From the NCBI GenBank assembly GCA_965365285.1, contig CBDUBC010000004.1:10730-74729 (forward strand): a stretch of 64,000 nucleotides of DNA, given 5' to 3'. Under the pieces are notes generated by a model that had not been told where the DNA came from, did not search any database, and saw only the letters and a program-made list of their open reading frames with translations. Each line of letters begins with the position of its first letter. The first letter of the stretch is position 1. Positions 56,810 through 64,000 of the stretch are shown here, piece by piece. The stretch comes from JAURDE01 sp965365285. Lineage in GTDB: Bacteria; Bdellovibrionota; Bacteriovoracia; Bacteriovoracales; Bacteriovoracaceae. Both the position numbers and the translations under genes were made by a program.

Positions 56810-58921
56810 ATGCCAAAAGGTTATATTGCTTGTTTTTTAGGTGGAAAAGGTGGTGTTGGTAAATCTATGGTTGCCGCTAACTTTGCCTTCGCTTTCGCTG
56901 CTGAAACAAGATCTAAGGCTCTTTTATTAGACTTTGATGGTAAAGCTGGTGGAGATCAAAATATTATTACAGGGATGACCTCCAAAAAATCAATTAAAGA
57001 TTTGAGTGAGTTCACCGGTGCCATTGATGTAAGGGCGCTTCAGCAGTTTGTTATATCTCACCCTGCAGGCGTGTCTTATATCGGAATGCCAAACGATGCT
57101 ATGGCAGCTTCCGCAATTAATCCTGATGGGCTAGGAAAAACTTTAAAGGCCGTTACAGAAATGTTTCCATTGACCGTCATCGATTGTGGAAGTGAACTTA
57201 ATGATATGGCGCTTAAAGCACTAGAGTTTGCTACGGTTATTTTTGTAGTTTGTTCAGCAGATGTACTAGCTCTTAATCAAACTAAGAGACTTTATTCAGA
57301 TCTTGTTACGATGCTTTTCCCAAAGGATATGATTCAAATTATTGTAAATCAGGCCATGCAAGGGCATCCCGTTTCTCCAGATGTTGTAGGTAAAACAATT
57401 GGAAAGCCTGTTTTTTCTAGCATCATGAAAGATGATCAAACGTGTGTCCAGGCACTAAATGCTAAAAAGCCAATCGTGACAGTTGCTAAGAATAGTCCTT
57501 TTGCCAAAGGTGTTTTTGAAACGGTTAGAAAAGTTGTCCAAAAGAACGTTCTTCAATCCCTTGCAAAATTAACAAAGTCTCCTGATACTGGGAAAGTTAA
57601 AGGTGGTGGAGGTGCGGCGGGCCCTGATGATAAGAAGGCCAAAAACGCATGGATTGATCTCAAAGTTCGAATTCATAAATCCCTAGTTGAAGAGATGGAT
57701 CTTTCTAAGGACGACGATAAGGACCCAAAAGCAAAAATCATTTTAAAAGAGCAGACTAAAAAGCTGGTTGTCGATCTTCTAGGAAAAGAAGATACAACCG
57801 GTATTCTTAATACTAGAGAAGATATGAATCAAATGGTTAAAGAAATCATTGATGAAGCTCTAGGTCTTGGTCCACTTGAGGATATGCTTCGAGATAAAAG
57901 TATTTCAGAGATCATGGTTGTTGGACCTGAAAAAATCTTTTACGAGATGGGTGGTAAAATTAGAAAGTCCGAAGTTATCTTTACTTCGGATAGACAGGTT
58001 CTCAATGTTATTGAAAGAATCGTTGCTCCTATAGGAAGAAGAATTGATGAAAAAACTCCTTACGTAGATGCCCGTCTTGCAGATGGTTCGAGAGTTCACG
58101 CTATCATTCCTCCGTGTGCACTTAATGGTGGGACGATTACCATTAGAAAATTTCCAGAAAATAGACTTACGTATAAAGATCTCATTAAGTTTGGTTCCAT
58201 TACTCAAAATATGGCCGACTTTTTAAGAATCTCAGTTGAGGCGCATAGAAATATTGTCGTTAGTGGTGGTACTGGTTCTGGTAAGACCTCCCTAATTAAT
58301 ATTCTTGGTGCTTTTATTCAATCCAATGAAAGAGTTATTACTTGTGAAGACTCCGCTGAACTTGACTTCCCTCAGGACCATATTGTTAGTCTAGAAACAA
58401 AACCTCCCTCTTTAGAAGGTGAAGGGGCCGTGGATATACGCTGTCTTGTAAAGCAGACTCTAAGAATGAGACCTGACCGAATTGTTATTGGTGAGTGCCG
58501 GGGTGGTGAAACACTCGATATGCTTCAAGCCATGGGTACTGGTCATGATGGCTCTATGACGACTGTCCATTCGAACAACCCAAGAGAATGTGTAGGACGT
58601 CTTACTGTTCTTTGTCAGTATGCAGGTGCCGGAATTGAGCCAAAGGCCATTAAAGAAATGATTTCTAAAGCCGTTCACTTGATTATTCAGCAAACTCGAC
58701 TTGATGACGGTTCAAGAAAACTTATTTTTATTACAGAAGTAGGCGGAATGCAGGGAGAGGTTGTTACTCTTCAAGATATTTTTGCATTTAAGCAAGAAGG
58801 AATCGATAAAAACGGGAAAATCCTTGGAAAGTTTCAAGCCAGTGGTTTTATTCCTGCCTTTATCGAGAAACTTGAGGCCAAAGGATACAATATTCCTAGA
58901 GGTCTCTTTAGGAACGATTAG
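56810..58921 (+). CDS. cpaF: Fused CpaE(TadZ)-CpaF(TadA) ATPase
   Basis: One 703-residue protein carries two ATPases that are usually separate. Residues 1-250 are a ParA/MinD-type TadZ/CpaE domain with the deviant Walker A GGKGGVGKS (11-19) and LLLDFDGKAGG. TadZ places the machine at a cell position. A Gly-rich linker (about 264-275) follows. Residues 275-703 are the CpaF/TadA secretion ATPase, with Walker A GGTGSGKT (486-493), Walker B RIVIGECRGGE and His box TTVHSNNP. The same reading frame runs through without a stop. The usual CpaE receiver domain is not seen. Fusion would keep localisation and motor in one-to-one ratio. Confidence 0.93.
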   Translation: MPKGYIACFLGGKGGVGKSMVAANFAFAFAAETRSKALLLDFDGKAGGDQNIITGMTSKKSIKDLSEFTGAIDVRALQQFVISHPAGVSYIGMPNDAMAASAINPDGLGKTLKAVTEMFPLTVIDCGSELNDMALKALEFATVIFVVCSADVLALNQTKRLYSDLVTMLFPKDMIQIIVNQAMQGHPVSPDVVGKTIGKPVFSSIMKDDQTCVQALNAKKPIVTVAKNSPFAKGVFETVRKVVQKNVLQSLAKLTKSPDTGKVKGGGGAAGPDDKKAKNAWIDLKVRIHKSLVEEMDLSKDDDKDPKAKIILKEQTKKLVVDLLGKEDTTGILNTREDMNQMVKEIIDEALGLGPLEDMLRDKSISEIMVVGPEKIFYEMGGKIRKSEVIFTSDRQVLNVIERIVAPIGRRIDEKTPYVDARLADGSRVHAIIPPCALNGGTITIRKFPENRLTYKDLIKFGSITQNMADFLRISVEAHRNIVVSGGTGSGKTSLINILGAFIQSNERVITCEDSAELDFPQDHIVSLETKPPSLEGEGAVDIRCLVKQTLRMRPDRIVIGECRGGETLDMLQAMGTGHDGSMTTVHSNNPRECVGRLTVLCQYAGAGIEPKAIKEMISKAVHLIIQQTRLDDGSRKLIFITEVGGMQGEVVTLQDIFAFKQEGIDKNGKILGKFQASGFIPAFIEKLEAKGYNIPRGLFRND

Positions 58922-58923
58922 AT

Positions 58924-59817
58924 ATGGATTTTATTGTTCAAGCATTAGGACAGTGGGGAATTGTTTTAGTCATAGGACTAATGGTTTTTATTCCCGTATT
59001 CAGAAAGGCTAATAAACTTTTTACTTGGATTGAAGATCAAACCTTTGGAACTCGTAATTTCATCATGGAAAAACTTGATCTTCTTTTCATCGATATTAAA
59101 GAGGAAAATATAACTTACGGGCTCATTGGACTCTCTTTTGGTGGAGGATCTATACTCATTATTTTAATAGGTCTTTTAACTAGTAAATGGTTATTAGGAT
59201 TTTTTATAGGGATTGTATTCTTTTTTATCGCTTTTAAAATACCAAAACCAATAATTAATCAAATGATTAAAAAGCGCCATAATTTCTATGCTAATCAAAT
59301 GGTGGATGCCCTTACGCTTCTTTCTAATGGTATTAGAGCGGGACTTTCTGTTCCACAAGCGATAGGCATGGTTGTCGATGAAATGCCAGGGCCAGTTGCT
59401 CAAGAATTTGGTCTTATGCTCCAACAAAATAAAATTGGAGTACCTTTAGAAGAGTGTTTTGAAAATCTCGCCAAAAGAGTCCCTTTAGAAGATAATGATA
59501 TGTTTGTCTCTGGAGTTAATATCCTTAGAGAAACCGGGGGTAACCTTGCGGAGACTTTCGACACGATTGTTGATGTTATTCGAGAACGAGTAAGGTTAAA
59601 GCAAAAAGTAGAGCAATTTGTAGCCCAGGGTATGTTCCAAGGTATTGTAATTGCTGGAATGCCCTTTGGTATTGGAGCTATTTACTTCTTTACGGACCCT
59701 AATTCCATGATTCGGCTATTTACTCACCCACTTGGAATCGCTATGTGTGTAGTTGCCCTTTTATTTGATGCAGCCGGATTTTTCGTTATTTTAAAGATAG
59801 TTGACATTAAAACTTAG
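58924..59817 (+). CDS. tadB: Flp pilus platform protein TadB
   Basis: TadB is the inner-membrane T2SF protein on which the ATPase acts. The 297-residue protein has N-terminal membrane segments (about 10-25, 65-100) and one T2SF domain (about 120-240, with MVDALTLLSNGIRAGLSVPQA), then two C-terminal helices. The paired TadC, usually next to it, is not in the window. It starts two bases after cpaF. A CTTAGG-loop-CCTAAG hairpin overlaps its stop, but lacks a U-tract. Confidence 0.9.
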   Translation: MDFIVQALGQWGIVLVIGLMVFIPVFRKANKLFTWIEDQTFGTRNFIMEKLDLLFIDIKEENITYGLIGLSFGGGSILIILIGLLTSKWLLGFFIGIVFFFIAFKIPKPIINQMIKKRHNFYANQMVDALTLLSNGIRAGLSVPQAIGMVVDEMPGPVAQEFGLMLQQNKIGVPLEECFENLAKRVPLEDNDMFVSGVNILRETGGNLAETFDTIVDVIRERVRLKQKVEQFVAQGMFQGIVIAGMPFGIGAIYFFTDPNSMIRLFTHPLGIAMCVVALLFDAAGFFVILKIVDIKT

Positions 59818-59895
59818 GTCTTTTTCCTAAGGCCCCCCACTGGCCCATCCGATAAATAAACTAGATAGAATCGTAATCTAAATAAGGAAAGTTTA

Positions 59896-61515
59896 ATGAA
59901 ATTTCTACTCATTATTCTAGGACTTTACTCCTTCTCTTCTTTGGGCGGAGTAAATTTAAAGAATGGTAATTTTTATATCAATTACACAGACGTGATTGTT
60001 TCTGGTCAAGGCCCAGAGCTTTCAATCGTAAGAACTTATAATTCAAAATCTACTCACAAGGGTTGGTTTGGTTTTGGATGGGGAAGTGACTTTGAGACAA
60101 GTCTTGATGTCTCTCCTGATGGGTCTGTGACTATTTTTGAAAATGGTTCAGGTGCTAGAACAAGATTTGTTCCTAAGGGATCACTTGATCCTGAAGAAGG
60201 TGTTAATAAAATTATTTCAGAAATGAAAAAGAAAGCCTCTCTAAGTGATGTTGTCGTAGAAAACCTCAAAGAAAAACTTATGGGGGACTCTGAACTAAGA
60301 TTAGCCTATGCAAGAAAGTTCGGAGTAGATACTGAAATTCGTGTTGGTGCAGTTCTTTACAGCTCTGTTAGAGGAAGTCAAAAAGTAGTTAAAACTTCAA
60401 CAGGTTACAAAAGAGTGTTTGAAGATGGGAAATTTGAAACTTTTGATAACGATGGAAATTTAACCCAAATTATGGCAAAAGACGGGTATAAAATCTTTCT
60501 CAATTACAGAGATGATAGAGTCGTTTCTATAAAAGATACAAAAGCTAAGCAGCTCTTTTTTGATTGGTTTGAATCTGGAAGAGTGAAAAGCATCTCTACA
60601 GGCTCTAAATTTAAAGCAAGTTATGAGTATGATGGGGAAAACCTTGTTTCAAGTACGGACATCGCTGGAAATACATTTAAATTCGTTTATGACTCTTTTC
60701 ATAACTTAACCAACGTTAAGTATAAAGACGGAAGAGAAATGGAGATTACTTATGCTCCTCAGACTCAATTCGTTACAAAAGTAAAAGATAAAGATGGTCT
60801 TGAAACTGAATATGAATATGGAAAAAACTCTAAAAACCCAAACCTTCACTATTGGACGATTGTTAAGAAGAAGTCAAAAAGTGGAAAAGAATTCTCAAGC
60901 AAATATGAATATGAACTTAAAAAGAGACCTGATGGCTCTCAATATACTTATAGAATTTTAGAGGATATTGAAGGTTTTGTAACTGAGACAACTTATTCAG
61001 AATGTTGTGGACTTCCACTCAAAATTGTTAAAGGTGAAGAAGTTACTACTTTTGAATATAATGAAAGAGGTCTTCTCACCAAGAGAAAGTCCTCAGATGG
61101 GGACTTTGTCGAACTCGAATATCATCCAAAGCTTAGCAAAATTACAAAAGTCGTTAATCCAAATGGCTGGACTAAATTTGAATATGATAAAAAAGGAAAC
61201 CTCTTTAAGGCTCTAAATAATATAGGGAAAGCAGTGCTTCTTAAATATGATCGAAGTGGACGAATCACAGCGATGGTCGATGTGGATAAAAAGAAAGATA
61301 TCAGAAGGTCTCTTGCCTTTAAGTACAATGCATTAGGAAAGCCTACTGAAATTGATCTCAAAAAAGTTGGTAAAATTAACGTTGAATATGATGACTTTGG
61401 TGAAATTAAAAATGTTTCCTCAAATTCTGGAAAAAAGATGGCCGTAGAAGTAACCCAAGCCTTTCAGTCTCTTCTTGAGATTGTTAGACCTGCTGGAGTG
61501 AACCTAAGCCTATAG
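59896..61515 (+). CDS. Exported YD-repeat (Rhs-like) protein
   Basis: The 539-residue protein has a signal peptide (about 1-18) and a DUF6531-type start (NLKNGNFYINYTDV...GPELSIVRTYNS) with a WFGFGWGSDFET segment. The rest carries YD-type repeats such as YEYDGENLVSSTD and VYDSFHNLTNVKY, which build the beta-cocoon of Rhs proteins. It is much shorter than classic Rhs proteins and has no conserved core PxxxxDPxG and no C-terminal toxin. A TCCGATAA box (59848-59855) lies in the 78-base gap upstream, with no clear -35 partner. A cell-surface or cell-contact role is inference. Confidence 0.82.
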   Translation: MKFLLIILGLYSFSSLGGVNLKNGNFYINYTDVIVSGQGPELSIVRTYNSKSTHKGWFGFGWGSDFETSLDVSPDGSVTIFENGSGARTRFVPKGSLDPEEGVNKIISEMKKKASLSDVVVENLKEKLMGDSELRLAYARKFGVDTEIRVGAVLYSSVRGSQKVVKTSTGYKRVFEDGKFETFDNDGNLTQIMAKDGYKIFLNYRDDRVVSIKDTKAKQLFFDWFESGRVKSISTGSKFKASYEYDGENLVSSTDIAGNTFKFVYDSFHNLTNVKYKDGREMEITYAPQTQFVTKVKDKDGLETEYEYGKNSKNPNLHYWTIVKKKSKSGKEFSSKYEYELKKRPDGSQYTYRILEDIEGFVTETTYSECCGLPLKIVKGEEVTTFEYNERGLLTKRKSSDGDFVELEYHPKLSKITKVVNPNGWTKFEYDKKGNLFKALNNIGKAVLLKYDRSGRITAMVDVDKKKDIRRSLAFKYNALGKPTEIDLKKVGKINVEYDDFGEIKNVSSNSGKKMAVEVTQAFQSLLEIVRPAGVNLSL

Positions 61516-61524
61516 GAGTGAGAA

Positions 61525-61746
61525 ATGAAAAATTTATTAATGATCTCTAGCTTTCTCCTCTTAGCTACTCTTGCTCAAGCTGATGAAGGCACAAGAATAA
61601 ACAGACTAGGTGAGGATCTCGATGAGTGTCCGAAAGGATGTGAATGTATTACAGATACTGCAAGAGAAAAGAACGATAAGTCTGCGATAATTAGAGTAGA
61701 TGACACTGTTCCCGAACCTAAAGAAGGCGATACTATTAGTAAATAG
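61525..61746 (+). CDS. Small exported cysteine-motif protein
   Basis: The 73-residue protein has a signal peptide (about 1-19, cleavage after AQA) and a mature part with a CPKGCEC motif, followed by an acidic tail. It starts nine bases after the YD-repeat gene, so the pair is probably one transcript. The ribosome site is GGAG. Function unknown; a cognate partner of the YD-repeat protein is possible. Confidence 0.7.
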   Translation: MKNLLMISSFLLLATLAQADEGTRINRLGEDLDECPKGCECITDTAREKNDKSAIIRVDDTVPEPKEGDTISK

Positions 61747-61810
61747 TTGTCAGAAGGTCTCCCCAAAAATATACTCAGGGCAATATGAATCCTAACAACA
61801 CGGAGTTCTA

Positions 61811-63184
61811 ATGGACATCCCAAAGCTAGTATTGACCCAAAAAGAATATTTTAAAACTGGGGCAACTCTTTCAAAAGAATACAGAAAACAAAGATTAGAA
61901 AAGCTTAGAGACCTTATTGAAGCAAATATTGATGATATTCATGCGGCACTCAAAGCAGATCTCAATAAACCTCTATTCGAAGCTTTTACAGCTGAAACGA
62001 TGTTTGTAATTAATGAAATCAACCATGTTCTAGCAAAGCTTGGTGGCTGGATGAAGCCAAGAAGAGCTTCTACTCCAAAGGTTCATCTTCCTGCAAAATG
62101 TATGATTAAGCCAGAGCCCTATGGAACCGTTTTTGTGATTTCTCCTTGGAACTACCCTTTTCAGCTTCTTATCTCGCCTCTTGTAGGGGCACTTGCAGCT
62201 GGAAATACAGTGATCTTAAAGCCAAGTGAGCTTGCTCCAAATATTTCAAAACTCGTGACTAAACTTATTACAGAAAATTTTCCACAAGAAGAAATTGCAG
62301 TTGTAGAAGGTGGTCCCGATGAAACTAATGCGGTTATCGATAGTAATGTTGATTACGTCTTTTACACGGGTTCCACAAATGTAGGTCGTATTGTTTATCA
62401 AAGAGCGGCCAAATATCTTACTCCTGTAACTTTAGAGCTTGGAGGAAAGTCTCCTTGTATGATCCATGATGTGAATGATCTGGATCTTGTTATGAAAAGA
62501 ATTGTTTGGGGTAAATTTATGAATGCTGGGCAAACTTGTATTGCTCCAGACTATCTACTTATGCCTCAAAAATACAAAGAAGATGTAATCAAACTCTTTA
62601 ATAAACATGTGAGTGCCTTTTACACGGAAAAACCTGAAGAGAGTGAGGATTATGCAAGAATTATAAGCCGAAGACATTACGAGAGACTAAGAGATACTTT
62701 AAATGGAGTCACTGTACTTGCCGGTGGAACCACAAGAGATGAAGACCTCTTTATTGCTCCTACTCTTGTAGAATGTGATGATTCTTCTCTTCTTCTTCAA
62801 GAAGAAATTTTTGGCCCTATTCTACCTATCGTTATTTCTGAAAATGTGGATAACTCTATTTCTTATGTAAACGATCGACCAAAGCCTCTTGCTCTTTATG
62901 TTTTTTCAAATTCTAAAGAAATTCATAATAAGGTTCTTGAAAGAACAAGCTCAGGAGGGGTTTGCCTCAATGATACTCTTCTCCATATCACAGCAGATTC
63001 TCTTCCCTTTGGAGGAGTAGGGGAAAGTGGTCTAGGTGCCTATCACGGAAACTTCTCTTTTGAGACCTTTTCTCATATGAAATCTATCATGAAGAGAACT
63101 TTTAGTTTCGATGTCCCTTTAAGATATCCACCCTTTCCAAAGAAGCTTAATCTGATTCGTTTTCTATTAAAAAATTTAGGCTAA
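61811..63184 (+). CDS. Aldehyde dehydrogenase, class 3 type
   Basis: The enzyme oxidises aldehydes to acids with NAD(P). The 457-residue protein has the class 3 hallmark layout with ISPWNYPFQL, Glu209 in LELGGKSP and the catalytic Cys243 in NAGQTCIAPDY, the same numbers as rat ALDH3A1. The C-terminal DSLPFGGVGESGLGAYHG loop is present. The C terminus is extended and hydrophobic (about 440-457), which could bind membranes as in fatty aldehyde dehydrogenases. It lies alone with no pathway neighbours. Confidence 0.93.
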   Translation: MDIPKLVLTQKEYFKTGATLSKEYRKQRLEKLRDLIEANIDDIHAALKADLNKPLFEAFTAETMFVINEINHVLAKLGGWMKPRRASTPKVHLPAKCMIKPEPYGTVFVISPWNYPFQLLISPLVGALAAGNTVILKPSELAPNISKLVTKLITENFPQEEIAVVEGGPDETNAVIDSNVDYVFYTGSTNVGRIVYQRAAKYLTPVTLELGGKSPCMIHDVNDLDLVMKRIVWGKFMNAGQTCIAPDYLLMPQKYKEDVIKLFNKHVSAFYTEKPEESEDYARIISRRHYERLRDTLNGVTVLAGGTTRDEDLFIAPTLVECDDSSLLLQEEIFGPILPIVISENVDNSISYVNDRPKPLALYVFSNSKEIHNKVLERTSSGGVCLNDTLLHITADSLPFGGVGESGLGAYHGNFSFETFSHMKSIMKRTFSFDVPLRYPPFPKKLNLIRFLLKNLG

Positions 63185-63191
63185 AAAAAGA

Positions 63192-63217
63192 ACCCTTAGG
63201 GAGAAGTCCCTAAGGGT
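63192..63217. terminator. Bidirectional terminator hairpin
   Basis: ACCCTTAGGGA, loop GAAG, then TCCCTAAGGGT: eleven perfect base pairs between convergent genes. On the minus strand a TCTTTTTTTAG tract follows, so it is a good terminator for the SulP gene. On the plus strand the tail is TATAGTTCTTATT, weaker. Confidence 0.88.
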
Positions 63218-63227
63218 ATAGTTCTTA

Positions 63228-64000
63228 TTATTGTAAAGATGTAGAATTTGGCTCATTTACACTTAGAGTTACACCTCTATGACCTAAACTATTCTTTAGG
63301 TTTGAGATATAGTCATTAAATGAATTATCTCTGTAAAGGAGGTTATGAAGATCAAGCTCAATATGCTTACTGTCTTGATTCACATTATCAAGTGATCGAA
63401 CAATGCTTGGAAGGTTTAAAAAAGACGCCTTTCCAATAATCTTAACTTTCACCTTACCACTTGAATCTTGCTCTTCGTGCTTGATTTCAAGGTTATGGAT
63501 ACTCCAAACCAGGTGAAGAAGAGTAACTGCGAAACCTATTGCTATACCAACAAGAAGATTTGTTGCAATGATCGCCACGAGAGTGGTTAACCACATGAAA
63601 AAATCAGCTTTATCTGTTTTGTAGGTTTTGATGAGCTCTTTTAAGTTCATCAGCTTCACACCAGTTAAAACCAGTACGGCAGCAAGAGTCGCAGTAGGAA
63701 TCATCTGAAGAAGAGCTGTAAAAGAAGCGACAAGGATGAGTAACCAAAGACCATGCATTATTGCACTCCACTTGGTGTTGGCACCTGCTTCTACGTTAGC
63801 AGAACTTCGTACAATAACCCCAGTCATTGGAAGAGCACCAAGAAAACCACAAATAGTGTTACCGATACCTTGAGCAAAAAGTTCTTTGTTATAGTCAGTA
63901 CTAACTTCAGGTCTCATTCTTTCTACCGCATTGGTACACAGAAGTGTTTCTGCAGTTGCAATGAAAGCAAGCGGAATAGCTAACCAGAAAAGAGTAATGG
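63228..64000 (-). CDS. SulP-family anion transporter, 3' part
   Basis: The gene runs off the right edge; 3' part of about 257 residues. SulP features visible are the helix segment LAIPLAFIATAETLLCTNAVERM (read across 64000-63920), GFLGALPMTGVIVRSSANVEAGANTKWSA, several membrane helices, and a short STAS-like C-terminal region (about the last 80 residues). SulP proteins carry sulfate, bicarbonate or other anions, often with sodium or protons. The STAS region is shorter than usual. The substrate cannot be told. Confidence 0.92.
   Translation of the reverse strand, partial: ITLFWLAIPLAFIATAETLLCTNAVERMRPEVSTDYNKELFAQGIGNTICGFLGALPMTGVIVRSSANVEAGANTKWSAIMHGLWLLILVASFTALLQMIPTATLAAVLVLTGVKLMNLKELIKTYKTDKADFFMWLTTLVAIIATNLLVGIAIGFAVTLLHLVWSIHNLEIKHEEQDSSGKVKVKIIGKASFLNLPSIVRSLDNVNQDSKHIELDLHNLLYRDNSFNDYISNLKNSLGHRGVTLSVNEPNSTSLQ

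Noticed and set aside
1..64000. Insertion sequences, prophage, CRISPR arrays and tRNA genes
   Set aside because: None was seen. There is no transposase, integrase, regular short repeat or tRNA cloverleaf that I could recognise.

Overview
The window is AT-rich, gene-dense chromosomal DNA from a flagellated, piliated Gram-negative bacterium. The best fit is the Bdellovibrionota, probably a Bacteriovorax-like predator. I infer this from four things: the Myxococcus-style type IV pilus cluster with an embedded ABC transporter, tandem flagellins next to a compact Flp/Tad locus, a TamB/Omp85 pair, and the mix of secreted hydrolases. No 16S gene or other taxonomic marker is present, so the placement is inference. 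I saw no insertion sequence, prophage, CRISPR array or tRNA.

Layout. 1-13.8 kb is a nearly complete type IVa pilus locus: pilB, pilT, pilC, pilA, then a divergent exported TPR-like gene, an ABC ATPase and permease in the positions of M. xanthus pilH and pilI, pilD, pilMNOPQ and a TPR gene. 13.8-16.6 kb is aroQ-efp-accB-accC. 16.7-25 kb holds a helical-repeat protein, a TamB-like protein and a long Omp85 protein. 25-28.7 kb holds rplM-rpsI and a divergent UvrA paralogue. 28.8-31.8 kb encodes exported proteins including a matrixin-type metalloprotease. lon, rpoZ and two small genes follow. 35.4-39.3 kb, on the minus strand, holds pgpA and a recA-recX-solute-binding-lipoprotein unit; recX has no ATG, GTG or TTG start. 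39.3-47.9 kb holds a RelA/SpoT-like protein, a six-gene minus-strand unit (exported protein, zinc protein, greA, recG, FHA protein, hydrolase), ubiB and a GNAT gene. 48-50.1 kb holds two flagellin genes with structured leaders. 50.2-51.7 kb holds an atypical SDR gene and an unknown gene. A 6S RNA lies at about 51.7-51.9 kb on the minus strand. 52.1-59.8 kb is the Tad locus: Flp pilin, four further prepilin-like proteins, TadV, CpaB, CpaC, a fused CpaE-CpaF ATPase and TadB. 59.9-61.7 kb holds an exported YD-repeat protein and a small exported cysteine protein. The window ends with an aldehyde dehydrogenase and the 3' part of a SulP transporter.

How it fits together. Three surface machines are encoded here: a retractable T4aP, a Flp/Tad pilus and flagellar filament subunits. 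A well-matched sigma-28-like promoter (TAAA-N15-TCCGATAA) lies before pilB, which suggests co-regulation of pili with flagella. Regulation is visible elsewhere as well: strong promoters for rplM, recA, rpoZ, pilM and flp, an inverted repeat in the recA leader, a stem-loop attenuator between flp and the rest of the tad genes, and micro-ORFs before flagellin 2. The most unusual items are recX without a standard start codon, the UvrA paralogue with one degenerate ATPase site, the RelA/SpoT-like protein, the CpaE-CpaF fusion and a possible stand-alone histidine-kinase H-box protein.
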